The notes below the pieces were generated by a model that saw only the letters and a list, made by a program, of their open reading frames with translations, had not been told where the DNA came from and did not search any database. From Izhakiella capsodis (GTDB lineage Bacteria; Pseudomonadota; Gammaproteobacteria; Enterobacterales; Enterobacteriaceae): DNA of 64,000 nt. Both the position numbers and the translations under genes were made by a program. This document shows positions 51,098 to 59,846 of this stretch, piece after piece; within the stretch, counting starts at the first letter, position 1, and every line of letters starts with the position of its first letter. The stretch covers positions 1 to 64,000 of the forward strand of contig NZ_FOVC01000012.1 of assembly GCF_900115045.1 (NCBI RefSeq), given 5' to 3'.

Positions 51098-52282
51098 TTA
51101 TTGTCCACTGTAACTTAACAAGCTATCAATGTGGTCAGCGTACCATTGCATCATTTCGCTGCGATTCTCCAGATACTGAGCGTGGTTGTATGTACCGCGA
51201 ATACTATATTTATCCACATGGGCCAATTGCATCTCTATCCACGCAGTATTAAAACCCTGCTCATGCAAAATAGTACTCATTGTGTGCCGAAAGCCGTGGC
51301 CCGTTGCCTTGCCTTTATAACCAAGAATTTTCAGGACCTTATTAATAGTCGCCTCACTAATCGGTTTATTAACGTCATTCCTTCCAGGAAAGACTAAAGA
51401 AAACTGTCCGGTTAGGATCTGAAGCTCACGTAAAATGGCAATAACCTGTTGAGATAACGGCACAAGATGTTGACGACGTTTTTTCATACGCTCTTTTGGA
51501 ATAGTCCAGAGCGCATTATCAAAATCAAACTCCGGCCATTCAGCGCCTCTTAATTCAATGGTGCGAACCCCGGTTAACAACAGAAGTAATGTTGCTGATC
51601 GGGTAACCGGACTGCCGTATTCTTGTAGTTTACAAATGAAATCAGGGAGATCAGATTGCGCAAGATGGGGGAAGTGTTCCGGTTTGGGTGTTGAGAGGAT
51701 ACTGGCTAGGTTAGCTACGGGGTTAGATGTTGCCCGACCAGTGGCAATGGCCTAGATAAATACCTGACTGCAATATCGACGTAGTTTACCCAATTTCACC
51801 AATGCTCCACGTTTTTCGATACACCGAAATACATCAAGCATTTCGAGGGGGAGAATGTCAGTGATAGGGCGTTTACCAATGGTGGGGAAAATATCTTTTA
51901 CTAGCCCTTCCATCACCCACTCCGACGTGGCCTTTGCCCAGGTACGGGTTTTATGCTGATGACATTCAAGAGCAAGGGCATGGAAAGTATTTTCGCTGGA
52001 GATTTTACGTGTCAGCTTGTTCAGTCTTTTCTTTTCAGCCGGGTCAGAGCCTTCAGCTAACACCTTCCTGGCTTCATCCCGCCGACTACGAGCATCAGCC
52101 AGAGAAACATCGGGGTAGACACCCAGAGCGAGCATTTTCTCTTTGCCACCGAAACGGTATTTCATCCGCCAGTAGCGCGAACCATTAGGTTTAACGAGAA
52201 GATACAGACCGCGCTCGTCAGAGAGTTTGTATTCCTTCTCTTTGGGTTTGCAGGTCTCGACCTGTCTGGCGTTCAGAGACAT
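51098..52282 (-). pseudogene. int: P4-type integrase of island 2, interrupted by an amber codon
   Basis: 394 codons in one frame, starting MSLNARQVETCKPKEKEYKL. It has the DUF4102 N-terminal domain (DERGLYLLVKPNGSRYW), and the catalytic part with Arg in LTGVRTIELRGAEW, HGFR and the Tyr of IRGTYNHAQYLE. The only lesion is TAG at 51752-51754, in VFI-stop-AIATGR, where related integrases have VFRYAIATGR. No frameshift is needed to read through. Amber suppression would restore it; otherwise the island cannot excise on its own. Confidence 0.9.
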
Positions 52283-52312
52283 ATGGGGGCCTCAAAAATC
52301 ATTGAACTGGAA

Positions 52313-52334
52313 GAGCCCCATAAGTGGCCCCCAT
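52313..52334 (+). promoter_or_regulatory. Candidate arm-type site of island 2, right
   Basis: GAGCCCCATAAGTGGCCCCC close to the integrase start, similar to 33460-33480 (one base shorter in the first C-run). Confidence 0.5.
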
Positions 52335-52456
52335 CAATGACTTGATTTGGGTAGAATCGAATTGAGTTAGGTAGAATATATATGAGGGTAAATGCGTGAA
52401 TATCAAGGGCTTGCTGAGCGGTAATGGAGTTTGATGGAACTCCATTGACCTGAGTT

Positions 52457-52532
52457 TGGCTCCTCTGACTGGACTCGAACCAGTGACATACGGATTAACA
52501 GTCCGCCGTTCTACCGACTGAACTACAGAGGA
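52457..52532 (-). tRNA. tRNA-Asn (GTT), island-2 target
   Basis: 76 bases, identical to the other two copies. The 3' end is the intact counterpart of the degenerate att at 33382-33405. A hairpin AATGGAGTT/AACTCCATT lies just downstream (52423-52446) but without a T-run. Confidence 0.98.
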
Positions 52533-52549
52533 ATCGTTTACTGCGGGAG

Positions 52550-52578
52550 ATACTAATGGCAGTCGAGGAGGCTGTCAA
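52550..52578 (-). promoter_or_regulatory. Promoter of third tRNA-Asn
   Basis: Minus strand: -35 TTGACA (52573-52578), 17-base spacer, -10 TAGTAT (52550-52555), discriminator CTCCCGC. Confidence 0.88.
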
Positions 52579-52579
52579 C

Positions 52580-53013
52580 AGCAAAAAATACCTTTTTATT
52601 CAATCGACTGGGAAATAACCAGACGCTATATTTTTTTAGTGCTCGATCCCCTCCTACGGCTTTCCTGTTTTTTAACGTTATCCCTGATACCTGATGATTA
52701 ACCTTCCAGCGCTTACGGCTATAACTCATTTAAAATCTTATAATTCAATTGATTGTGATAACTGCTACCGTTTCAGACTGTTAAGTAATGCGATAGCCAT
52801 GAATTGATGAAAGACAGAAGAATGAAAACGAGATATTTATTACGATTTAGCACGCGTTCAGCGATGATTCATGTACGAAGTACACTGGGAAATGCCCGAT
52901 ACATAACCGGATGAGCCAGCCAGGCGTGAATCGTTTTAACGTTGGGCGCGAGATCTCTGAGATCGTACTGTCACGCGTTAATATTTCTTTCTCTGCTTAA
53001 CGGGAGGACGCCC
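52580..53013. other. Intergenic region, nothing recognised
   Basis: About 430 bases between the third tRNA-Asn and the yedJ remnant. No gene or RNA recognised. Confidence 0.5.
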
Positions 53014-53707
53014 ATGTCTTGGATTGGCTGGCAGCAACGTTTTGAAACGTGGTTTAAAGTCTGCGGGCAGAAAGAGGATTACGCGCACGATATTGATCAT
53101 CTTCGCCGCGTCTGGCAAACGGTGAGGCGGATTATGCAAATATACCTGCCATGAACCAGTGGTACTGGCAGGCTGCTATTTTCACGATCGGGTGAATTTG
53201 GCGAAAAAATTACCCACAACGTTACCTTGCGTCGTGTTACGCAGCCGAACGGACGCGATGTGAACTGCCTGCGCATTTTCCGGATTTCCCATCAGACAAA
53301 ATTGAATCGGTCGGTCACTGCGTGCTGGCGCACAGCTTTAGCGCCGACATCCGGTCTGAAACTCTTGAAGCTAAAATCGTGCAGGATGCTGATCGGCTTG
53401 AGTCGCTTGGCGCCAATGATCTGGCGCGTACTTTTTACGTGTCTGGCTTGCTCGGCAGTGTGCTGTTCGATTCAGAGGATCCCTTTGCCACTGAGCGGAC
53501 TCTCAACGATTTTGAATGGGCGCTGGACCATTTCCAGACCAAGCTGTTAGGTTTACCGGGGACGATGCAGACCGAGGAGGGACGGCGTATGGCCACCTGC
53601 AGCGCCCGTTTCCTGGTAATCTGGATGGCGTAACTCAGTGCCGAATTGCACGGCAATTATTGTGGTATCGACAAGGCAGTGATGCAACGTTTCGCGCTGG
53701 ATGAGTG
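53014..53707 (+). pseudogene. yedJ: yedJ remnant (HD-domain phosphohydrolase)
   Basis: A good start (GGGAGG, ATG 53014) reads MSWIGWQQRFETWFKVCGQK and AHDIDHLRRVWQT, matching YedJ. The frame then breaks. In other frames LAGCYFHDRVNLAK (the HD motif), PDFPSDKIESVGHCVLAHSF and AKIVQDADRLESLGA follow in the right order, and a stop interrupts ARFLVIWMA-stop-LSAELHGNYCGIDKAVMQR. At least two frameshifts and one nonsense codon, so the gene is dead. Order next to dcm is as in E. coli. Confidence 0.88.
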
Positions 53708-53906
53708 ATATTAACCGGTTGTCTGCGGATAGCGTGTCAGAGCCTTCGACGCTGCTCTGCTAATTTGTATGGCTGCATTGATTGTCGAAGGTGGAGATTA
53801 AAAATAAAAATAACACTCAGAGGCACATTATCAGACGACGGATAGCGTTCCCCATGGGTTCTGTTAACCGCCGGGGCTCACCCGGCATCCAATCATCATC
53901 AACAAA

Positions 53907-54560
53907 TCAGTTTTCCTCATCACCATAGTACTGCACGCCAAGGGAAATCAGTGCTCGTCCCTTGGCTTTACGGTGCAGGTTAGTATCGCGTAGTGAATAG
54001 ACGCAACCACAGTATTCCTGTTGATAAAAGCGTTCGCGCCTGCTGATCTCAATCATTCGCGCCGAGCCACCCTTTTTGCGCCAGTTATAATCCCAGTAGA
54101 TCATGTCCGCATAGGGCGCAACGGCACGGGCACCGCAATCATTGATCTGTTGCATATTTTTCCAGCGCGAAATGCCGAGTGAACTGCTGATAACTGAAAA
54201 ACCGTGTTCATAAGCGTAGAGTGCGGTACGTTCGAAACGCATATCAAAGCACATGGTACAGCGCACGCCACGCTCTGGCTCGTGCTCCATGCCACGCGCG
54301 CGTTCAAACCAGTTATCAGTGTCATAATCGGCGTCAACAAAGGGCACCCCATGCTGCGAGGCAAAGCGAATATTTTCTTCTTTGCGCAGCAGGTACTCTT
54401 TTTGCGGATGAATGTTGGGGTTATAGAAATAGAGGGTGTAATCAATGCCTGACGCCAGCAACGCCTCCATTACTTCGCCAGAACAAGGGGCGCAGCAGGT
54501 ATGGAGCAGTAGCTTGTCGGCGCCTGCGGGCAGCGTCAGTATTTCGCGATGGGTTGTCAT
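53907..54560 (-). CDS. queH: Epoxyqueuosine reductase QueH
   Basis: 217 residues from ATG 54560 (MTTHREILTLPAGADKLLLH). The DUF208 family reduces epoxyqueuosine to queuosine at tRNA position 34. Its adjacent-cysteine motif HTCCAPC (20-26) and later pairs (CTMC and EYCGCVYS) that bind the Fe-S cluster/metal are all present. It is non-homologous to QueG, the E. coli enzyme for the same step. Whether queG is also in this genome cannot be seen. tRNA-Asn, with GTT anticodon, is itself a queuosine-modified tRNA. Confidence 0.9.
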   Translation of the reverse strand: MTTHREILTLPAGADKLLLHTCCAPCSGEVMEALLASGIDYTLYFYNPNIHPQKEYLLRKEENIRFASQHGVPFVDADYDTDNWFERARGMEHEPERGVRCTMCFDMRFERTALYAYEHGFSVISSSLGISRWKNMQQINDCGARAVAPYADMIYWDYNWRKKGGSARMIEISRRERFYQQEYCGCVYSLRDTNLHRKAKGRALISLGVQYYGDEEN

Positions 54561-54686
54561 AATCAGACACCTGAGAGTGGGATTAAGCCAGTATTGTAAT
54601 GCACTTTTTGCCGACAACAAGTATCAGGGATCTGGAACCGGGTCAGTCTGGTGATAAACTGTCGCTCGTTTTTACCGTCAGGATAA

Positions 54687-56108
54687 ATGATGAATCAATT
54701 CGATCCGCAGAACACCGCGCGTGCCGGTCAGGGGCGTGAGCAGATGCTTCACAAACGCGCTGAGGATCTGGCGCTACTCTCCCGCGTACTGGAAATTTAC
54801 GATCAGAAAACCATTGCCAGTCAGCTCAGTCTGCTGGCTCATGAAGATTGGACGCGTGAAACACTCAATCGCTGGCTGAAGGGCAAACCCTCCCGTTTAC
54901 TGACTGAGGCTGAAGTCGCGCGGCTGAGTGCCATGTTGCCTTCGCCTCCGGCCTGCCATCCTGACTATCGTTTTCGTTTTATCGATCTGTTCGCCGGTAT
55001 CGGGGGGATTCGTTGTGGTTTCGAGTCGATCGGCGGGCAATGCGTGTTTACCAGTGAATGGAATAAACACGCGATACGTACCTATAAGGCCAACTGGTAT
55101 TGTGATGAAAAACAGCATCAGTTTAATCAGGATATCCGCGACATCACCCTCTCCGGTAATACTGAGATTGATGAGCAACAGGCCTATGCGCACATAGATC
55201 GTCAGATCCCGGATCATGACGTGTTGCTGGCCGGTTTTCCTTGTCAGCCATTTTCTCTGGCTGGCGTTTCAAAGAAGAATGCCCTGGGGCGCGCGCATGG
55301 TTTTGAATGCGAGGCGCAAGGAACATTATTTTTCGACGTTGCGCGCATTATCGCTGCAAAAAAACCGGCAATTTTTGTGCTGGAGAACGTAAAAAATCTC
55401 AAAAGTCACGATAAGGGCAAGACATTCCGTATCATTATGTCAACCCTCGACGAGCTCGGCTATGACGTAGCTGATGCACAATCGCTGGGCAGTGCCGATC
55501 CAAAAATTATTGATGCTAAACACTTTTTGCCGCAGCACCGCGAGCGTATCGTACTGGTCGGCATGCGGCGGGACCTGCAACTGCCGCCGTTTAGTCTGAA
55601 AAATATTAACGCCAGCTATCCTGAACGCCGCCCCCTGCTTTGCGAGCTGCTCGATAGCGCGCCGGATGAAAAATACATTTTGACGCCGACCTTGTGGAAG
55701 TACCTCTATAATTATGCTCGTAAGCATCAGGCAAAGGGCAATGGCTTCGGATATGGCCTGGTGGACCCGCAGACTGAAACCGTTGTAGTACGTACGCTGT
55801 CGGCACGTTATTACAAAGACGGGTCGGAAATATTAATTGATCGGGGCTGGGATAAAGCATTGGGCGAGCAGGATTTTAATCATGCGGCAAACCTGCAGCG
55901 GCGTCCTCGTCGGCTGACACCACGTGAATGTGCCCGCCTGATGGGGTTTGAGCAGCCGGGCGGCGAGGTTTTTCGCATCCCGGTTTCAGATACCCAGGCC
56001 TATCGCCAATTTGGTAATTCAGTCGTGGTGCCGGTATTTAGCGCAGTAGCAGAGATGTTGCTGCCCTGGATCGAACAGGCAGTCAGCCAGCGCCGTAAAA
56101 TTGAATAA
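54687..56108 (+). CDS. dcm: DNA (cytosine-5-)-methyltransferase Dcm
   Basis: 473 residues. Methylates the inner cytosine of CCWGG. Motif I DLFAGIGGIR (about 94), the catalytic GFPCQPFSLAG (motif IV, about 182-192), ENVKNLKSH (motif VI) and QFGNSVVVPV (motif X) are all visible and near-identical to E. coli Dcm (472 residues); the variable region also matches, so specificity should be the same. The N-terminal 85 residues are the less conserved Dcm-specific extension. Followed by vsr after 17 bases. Confidence 0.96.
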   Translation: MMNQFDPQNTARAGQGREQMLHKRAEDLALLSRVLEIYDQKTIASQLSLLAHEDWTRETLNRWLKGKPSRLLTEAEVARLSAMLPSPPACHPDYRFRFIDLFAGIGGIRCGFESIGGQCVFTSEWNKHAIRTYKANWYCDEKQHQFNQDIRDITLSGNTEIDEQQAYAHIDRQIPDHDVLLAGFPCQPFSLAGVSKKNALGRAHGFECEAQGTLFFDVARIIAAKKPAIFVLENVKNLKSHDKGKTFRIIMSTLDELGYDVADAQSLGSADPKIIDAKHFLPQHRERIVLVGMRRDLQLPPFSLKNINASYPERRPLLCELLDSAPDEKYILTPTLWKYLYNYARKHQAKGNGFGYGLVDPQTETVVVRTLSARYYKDGSEILIDRGWDKALGEQDFNHAANLQRRPRRLTPRECARLMGFEQPGGEVFRIPVSDTQAYRQFGNSVVVPVFSAVAEMLLPWIEQAVSQRRKIE

Positions 56109-56125
56109 ACGAACGGGAGACAGTG

Positions 56126-56608
56126 ATGGCGGATGTGCATTCGGCTGAGATACGCAGTAAAAATATGCGCGCCATTGGCACCCGCGATACGGCGATAGAG
56201 CGGCGCATTGCCGTCTTGCTTGGCGAGCTGGGTATTGATTTTAGCGTGCAGGATGCTTCTCTTCCGGGCCGTCCTGACTTTGTACTGTCGCAGTTCGAAG
56301 CCGTTATCTTTACCAACGGCTGTTTCTGGCATAAACATCCATGCCCGCTGTTCAGAGTGCCCGCGACACGTCGCGAATTCTGGCTGAAAAAAATTGATGC
56401 CAATGTCATGCGCGATCGGCGTGATCATCTGGCGTTAAGCAAACTTGGCTGGCGGGTGTTGGTCGTCTGGGAATGCGCATTGCGCGGACGGCAAAAGCTA
56501 AGCGATCGGGCGTTACTGATGCGTCTTGAAGAGTGGTTATGCGCCGCAGGGCGTAATAGCGAGATCGATCCTGGCGGTATTCATCTTAGCAATAAGGCCC
56601 AGGATTAG
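56126..56608 (+). CDS. vsr: Very short patch repair endonuclease Vsr
   Basis: 160 residues from ATG 56126 with GGGAGA upstream. Nicks 5' of T in T:G mismatches made when Dcm-methylated cytosine deaminates. Conserved SKNMRAIGTRDTAIERRI, catalytic Asp in LPGRPDFVLSQF, and the zinc/active-site block TNGCFWHKHPCPLF are intact. In E. coli vsr overlaps dcm; here it is separated by 17 bases. Confidence 0.95.
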   Translation: MADVHSAEIRSKNMRAIGTRDTAIERRIAVLLGELGIDFSVQDASLPGRPDFVLSQFEAVIFTNGCFWHKHPCPLFRVPATRREFWLKKIDANVMRDRRDHLALSKLGWRVLVVWECALRGRQKLSDRALLMRLEEWLCAAGRNSEIDPGGIHLSNKAQD

Positions 56609-56670
56609 CCAGGTAGTATAGCGCAGTCCTTACAGCATGCGTGCTTAATACAATAACTCTGGGTAGGGCG

Positions 56671-56943
56671 ATGAGCAGCGTAAAACTCACGGTTAAACGT
56701 CTCTATAAACTGCATCAGGATCGCATGATTAAAACCACGGCGACGGTCCGTATTTACGTTGGGGATCAACTGATTGCAACAGAAGAGATTGGCGGCATGA
56801 CGGAAAGCCCGGTCAGTAAATACATTCATCATGAGGCCGGCGCGGATCTGCCGGTAAGGGTGGAGTGGGAATGTGACGGTATTGCCGATATAACCGCCGT
56901 TGGCGTCGGGTTTTGCCCCTGTTGCCATCAGAATGACAACTAA
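56671..56943 (+). CDS. Unknown small beta-rich protein
   Basis: 90 residues from ATG 56671 (MSSVKLTVKRLYKLHQDRMI), with GGGTAGGG upstream. Strand-rich, ending in GVGFCPCCHQNDN, whose CPCC could bind metal. No signal peptide. It leads into yedI with a 12-base gap. Family not recognised. Confidence 0.65.
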   Translation: MSSVKLTVKRLYKLHQDRMIKTTATVRIYVGDQLIATEEIGGMTESPVSKYIHHEAGADLPVRVEWECDGIADITAVGVGFCPCCHQNDN

Positions 56944-56955
56944 AAAGGATAATTT

Positions 56956-57864
56956 GTGGCCGCAAGCAGCTTACTGACATTACTCGATGACATTGCTACT
57001 TTACTTGATGATATTTCACTGATGGGCAAAGTCGCTGCAAAAAAAACTGCCGGAGTATTGGGTGACGATCTGTCACTGAATGCCCAGCAGGTTACCGGCG
57101 TTAAAGCCAACCGTGAGCTACCCGTAGTCTGGGGCGTATTTAAAGGGTCATTTTGGAATAAGGTTATTCTGGTGCCGCTGGCGCTGCTGATCAGTGCCTT
57201 CGCACCCTGGGGGATCACGCCGCTGCTGATGCTCGGCGGTGCTTATCTCTGTTATGAGGGGGCAGAAAAAGTGCTGCACAGCTTGTTACATGCCAGCCAG
57301 GCTGAAACGGCGCACCAGCGCCAGCAGCGACTGGCAAAGGAGGCCACACAGGACGCTAAGGCTTATGAAAAACGCAAGATAAAAGGGGCGGTGCGCACCG
57401 ATTTTATCCTTTCAGCTGAGATCGTTGCCATAACACTGGGCGTGGTTTCAGACGCACCGCTGCTCAATCAGGTTGTTGTGCTGTCGCTGATTGCGCTAGC
57501 GGTGACCGTCGGCGTGTATGGCATCGTGGCAGCCATCGTTAAGCTTGACGATTTAGGACTGTGGCTTAATCAGCGCACCAGTGCGCTGATGCAGGGCGTG
57601 GGTGGCATGCTGCTGGCTTTTGCGCCGTTGTTAATGAAGCTGCTGTCGGCCGTTGGCACGCTGGCGATGTTTCTGGTGGGCGGTGGCATTATTATTCACG
57701 GCATACCGGTTATTCATCATCTTATCGGAAGGTGGAGCCAGGGGATGGGTAAACTGGCCGCTGCACTCATTACCAACGGCAGTAGCCTGGTGCTTGGTCT
57801 GCTGTTGGGAATGGCCGTGGTGCTGGTGGTGAATCTGATCGGCCGTCTGCGCGGCAACGGGTGA
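56956..57864 (+). CDS. yedI: YedI-like DUF808 inner-membrane protein
   Basis: 302 residues from GTG 56956 (VAASSLLTLLDDIATLLDDI). Pattern SLLTLLDDIATLLDD...VAAKKTAGVLGDDLSLNAQQV at the start is the DUF808 signature, followed by six to seven membrane helices and the block GGAYLCYEGAEKVLH. In E. coli yedI is close to vsr and yedA. Transport or other function unknown. Confidence 0.92.
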   Translation: MAASSLLTLLDDIATLLDDISLMGKVAAKKTAGVLGDDLSLNAQQVTGVKANRELPVVWGVFKGSFWNKVILVPLALLISAFAPWGITPLLMLGGAYLCYEGAEKVLHSLLHASQAETAHQRQQRLAKEATQDAKAYEKRKIKGAVRTDFILSAEIVAITLGVVSDAPLLNQVVVLSLIALAVTVGVYGIVAAIVKLDDLGLWLNQRTSALMQGVGGMLLAFAPLLMKLLSAVGTLAMFLVGGGIIIHGIPVIHHLIGRWSQGMGKLAAALITNGSSLVLGLLLGMAVVLVVNLIGRLRGNG

Positions 57865-58142
57865 TCGCAGGCGATAAATAGGATGATGAGACGGATAACT
57901 ACCAGAGAGGCTGTAATGTCGAACAATAACCTTTGTCACTGGGGTATCTGACGGTGATATCTGATTATCTCAATGACCTGAAACGTTGTGGCAGCTTTTT
58001 TTTTGTTTTTTGATTTTTAAAACCAGATGACGCGGCGCCGGGTATGAGAGGGTATTGATCGTGCTGCTACGCGAAATCTGCCTGGCAGGTCAGGGCGGAA
58101 ATCAGTATAAAGGCGAAAGTAAGTGAAGCCATGGGAGCCATC

Positions 58143-58280
58143 ATGAAAGACGACGATATTTTTGAATTTGACCTGGATGAGGCTGAGCTGGAAAGAGCGC
58201 AGTCGCGCGCCGAACAGAAAGCCAGTGAAGTCCCGGATGATTTGAGTGACGAAGCGGATTGCGAAGGCTGTAAAATCTGA
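58143..58280 (+). CDS. Small acidic protein, 45 residues
   Basis: MKDDDIFEFDLDEAELERAQ and onward, ending DCEGCKI. A GGGAG ribosome site lies seven bases before the ATG and an intrinsic terminator follows 28 bases after the stop, so it is very likely a real gene. Extremely acidic, with a CxxC at the end. No homologue recognised. Too short for most gene callers. Confidence 0.8.
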   Translation: MKDDDIFEFDLDEAELERAQSRAEQKASEVPDDLSDEADCEGCKI

Positions 58281-58308
58281 CTTCTGGCCTCAACGTTCAT
58301 CGTTAATA

Positions 58309-58336
58309 CGGACAATTGAATTGTCCGTTTTTTTTG
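58309..58336 (+). terminator. Intrinsic terminator
   Basis: CGGACAATT/AATTGTCCG stem with one-base loop centre and eight T, after the 45-residue gene and before dsrB. Confidence 0.92.
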
Positions 58337-58387
58337 TCATTGGCGTATTTTACTCGGTATTAATAAGCGCATAACGGAGAAAACCGG

Positions 58388-58579
58388 ATGAAAGTAAATG
58401 ATCGGGTAACGGTGAAAACCGACGGCGGCCCGCGTCGCCACGGTACCATTCTGGCAGTGGAGCCTTTCAGTGAGGGCACGATGCTTTTGGTCGCGCTGGA
58501 AGATTACCCGATGGGAATTTGGTTTTTTAACGAAACGGCTCACCCGGACGGCATCTTTGTTGAACGATGCAGTGAATAA
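58388..58579 (+). CDS. dsrB: DsrB family small protein
   Basis: 63 residues, start MKVNDRVTVKTDGGPRRHG, near-identical to E. coli DsrB. SH3-like small barrel, function unknown; in E. coli it lies downstream of dsrA and next to rcsA. Here rcsA is not between it and fliR. Confidence 0.93.
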   Translation: MKVNDRVTVKTDGGPRRHGTILAVEPFSEGTMLLVALEDYPMGIWFFNETAHPDGIFVERCSE

Positions 58580-58590
58580 TGTTCTGCACG

Positions 58591-58659
58591 CTACGCCGCC
58601 GCGTTGGAAAAAAAGATTGCGGCGATCAGGCTGAAGAATGCGGCAATTTTATTACTCAT
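58591..58659 (-). CDS. Possible 22-residue hydrophobic peptide
   Basis: ATG 58657-58659 opens MSNKIAAFFSLIAAIFFSNA then AA and stop. It looks like a signal peptide or a one-helix micropeptide. The AGGCGG before the ATG is placed too close for an ideal ribosome site. Listed because composition is strongly membrane-like; could be coincidence. Confidence 0.3.
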   Translation of the reverse strand: MSNKIAAFFSLIAAIFFSNAAA

Positions 58660-58711
58660 CCGCCTGTTGCCAGGCAAACAAAAGCTTGATGGCGATTTTT
58701 AACCTTTCGCG

Positions 58712-59497
58712 CTATCCGTGCGAAAACTCACTGAGTATTGAAGAAAGCAGGTCAAAGATCTCACTGAACAAATGTTCACAGAACGGAGCCAGGAGCGGCA
58801 TCATCATGCTGATAAACACCAGGCCCAGGGTTAAGGTAACGGGGAAGCCGATGGCGAAAACGGACAGCTGAGGGGAAACCCGATTCAACAACCCCAGTGC
58901 CAGGTTTAGTACCAGCAACAAGGTAATCAGCGGCAGCGCCAGTTTCATGCCATTCAGGAAAATCAGTGATGCTGAGCGGGTCAGTGCCAGCCAGGCGTTA
59001 CCGTTAAAAGCGTCGCCGCCAATCGGCAGGGTATAAAACGTATCTGACAGCATTGAAATCAACCACAGATGGCCATTGAAAGACAAAAAGAGCAATATGG
59101 CCAGTATATCGAGCAGACGGGACAGAACCGGCATGTTCAGGCGGCTGCCCGGATCGAAAAAGGTTGCGAAGGAGAGGCCCATTTGCAGCCCGATAATCTC
59201 ACCGGCCATTCGTATTGCGGCAAAGGCAAACTGCATGGTGAAGCCGATAGCAACGCCAATCAGAATTTGCTGGATGAGTAGCCAGAAACCCGTCACTGAA
59301 AAGATGGTGACGTTGGTTGGCGGCAAATTAGGCACCAGAATCCAGGTGACCATCACGCCGAGGCCAATTTTTACCCGCTTACTAATCGATTTCTCGCTCA
59401 GCACTGGCGCAGTCACAAACAGCGCCAGCACCCGAGCCAGCGGCCAGAAAAACTGGCTGAGCCAGACCATCAGCTGACTGCTGTCGAAACTAATCAT
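58712..59497 (-). CDS. fliR: Flagellar export gate protein FliR
   Basis: 261 residues, same as E. coli. Six membrane helices; conserved GEIIGLQMGLSFATFFDPG (about 94-112) and PVLSEKSISKRVKIGLG. Core of the FliPQR export gate in the basal body. Last gene of the fliL operon. Its start follows the fliQ stop directly. Confidence 0.96.
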   Translation of the reverse strand: MISFDSSQLMVWLSQFFWPLARVLALFVTAPVLSEKSISKRVKIGLGVMVTWILVPNLPPTNVTIFSVTGFWLLIQQILIGVAIGFTMQFAFAAIRMAGEIIGLQMGLSFATFFDPGSRLNMPVLSRLLDILAILLFLSFNGHLWLISMLSDTFYTLPIGGDAFNGNAWLALTRSASLIFLNGMKLALPLITLLLVLNLALGLLNRVSPQLSVFAIGFPVTLTLGLVFISMMMPLLAPFCEHLFSEIFDLLSSILSEFSHG

Positions 59498-59767
59498 TTA
59501 ACCAATCATATAAGGCAGGTTGCTGAATAGCGTACGCATATAATCCAGCAACAGGTTCAGCATCCAGGGGCCGGCGATGACGATTGTGCAGATCACCGCG
59601 AGGATCTTGGGAATGAAAGAGAGCGTCTGCTCGTTAATCTGTGTCGCTGCTTGCAGGATACTGATAACCAGCCCGCTAAACAGTGCCGCCAGCAGCAGCG
59701 GCGCGGCGACAGAGAGCGCCAGCATCATGGCGTCGTGACCAATGACCATCACTGCTTCAGGCGTCAT
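59498..59767 (-). CDS. fliQ: Flagellar export gate protein FliQ
   Basis: 89 residues from ATG 59767 (MTPEAVMVIGHDAMMLALSV), the standard length, with GGAGATTGCC upstream; the longer frame is not used. Two membrane helices and the conserved AATQINEQTLSFIPKI. Confidence 0.96.
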   Translation of the reverse strand: MTPEAVMVIGHDAMMLALSVAAPLLLAALFSGLVISILQAATQINEQTLSFIPKILAVICTIVIAGPWMLNLLLDYMRTLFSNLPYMIG

Positions 59768-59846
59768 GGCAATCTCCTGCAAAATGGGGTGATTTGAGCG
59801 ATCGCGTCACATCCTGGGCGGGATCGGTTATGGCAATAAAGGGTCC

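Larger units (their letters stand above)
33382..52480. mobile_element. Island 2: tRNA-Asn genomic island carrying a polysaccharide operon
   Basis: The left end is a partial tRNA-Asn 3' end (33382-33405, 22 of 24 bases matching). The right end is the intact tRNA-Asn at 52457 with an integrase gene just inside it. Similar GAGCCCC...GGCCCC motifs lie near both ends. Between them are DUF4942, an IS3 fragment, an operon for an ABC-type polysaccharide, an ISAs1 copy and the integrase, which is broken by one amber codon. No mobilization or replication genes are seen. The two changes in the left att and the dead integrase suggest an older, fixed island. Confidence 0.78.

Noticed and set aside
54101..54562. 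Plus- and minus-strand frames over queH
   Set aside because: Shadows of queH, which has all expected cysteine motifs.
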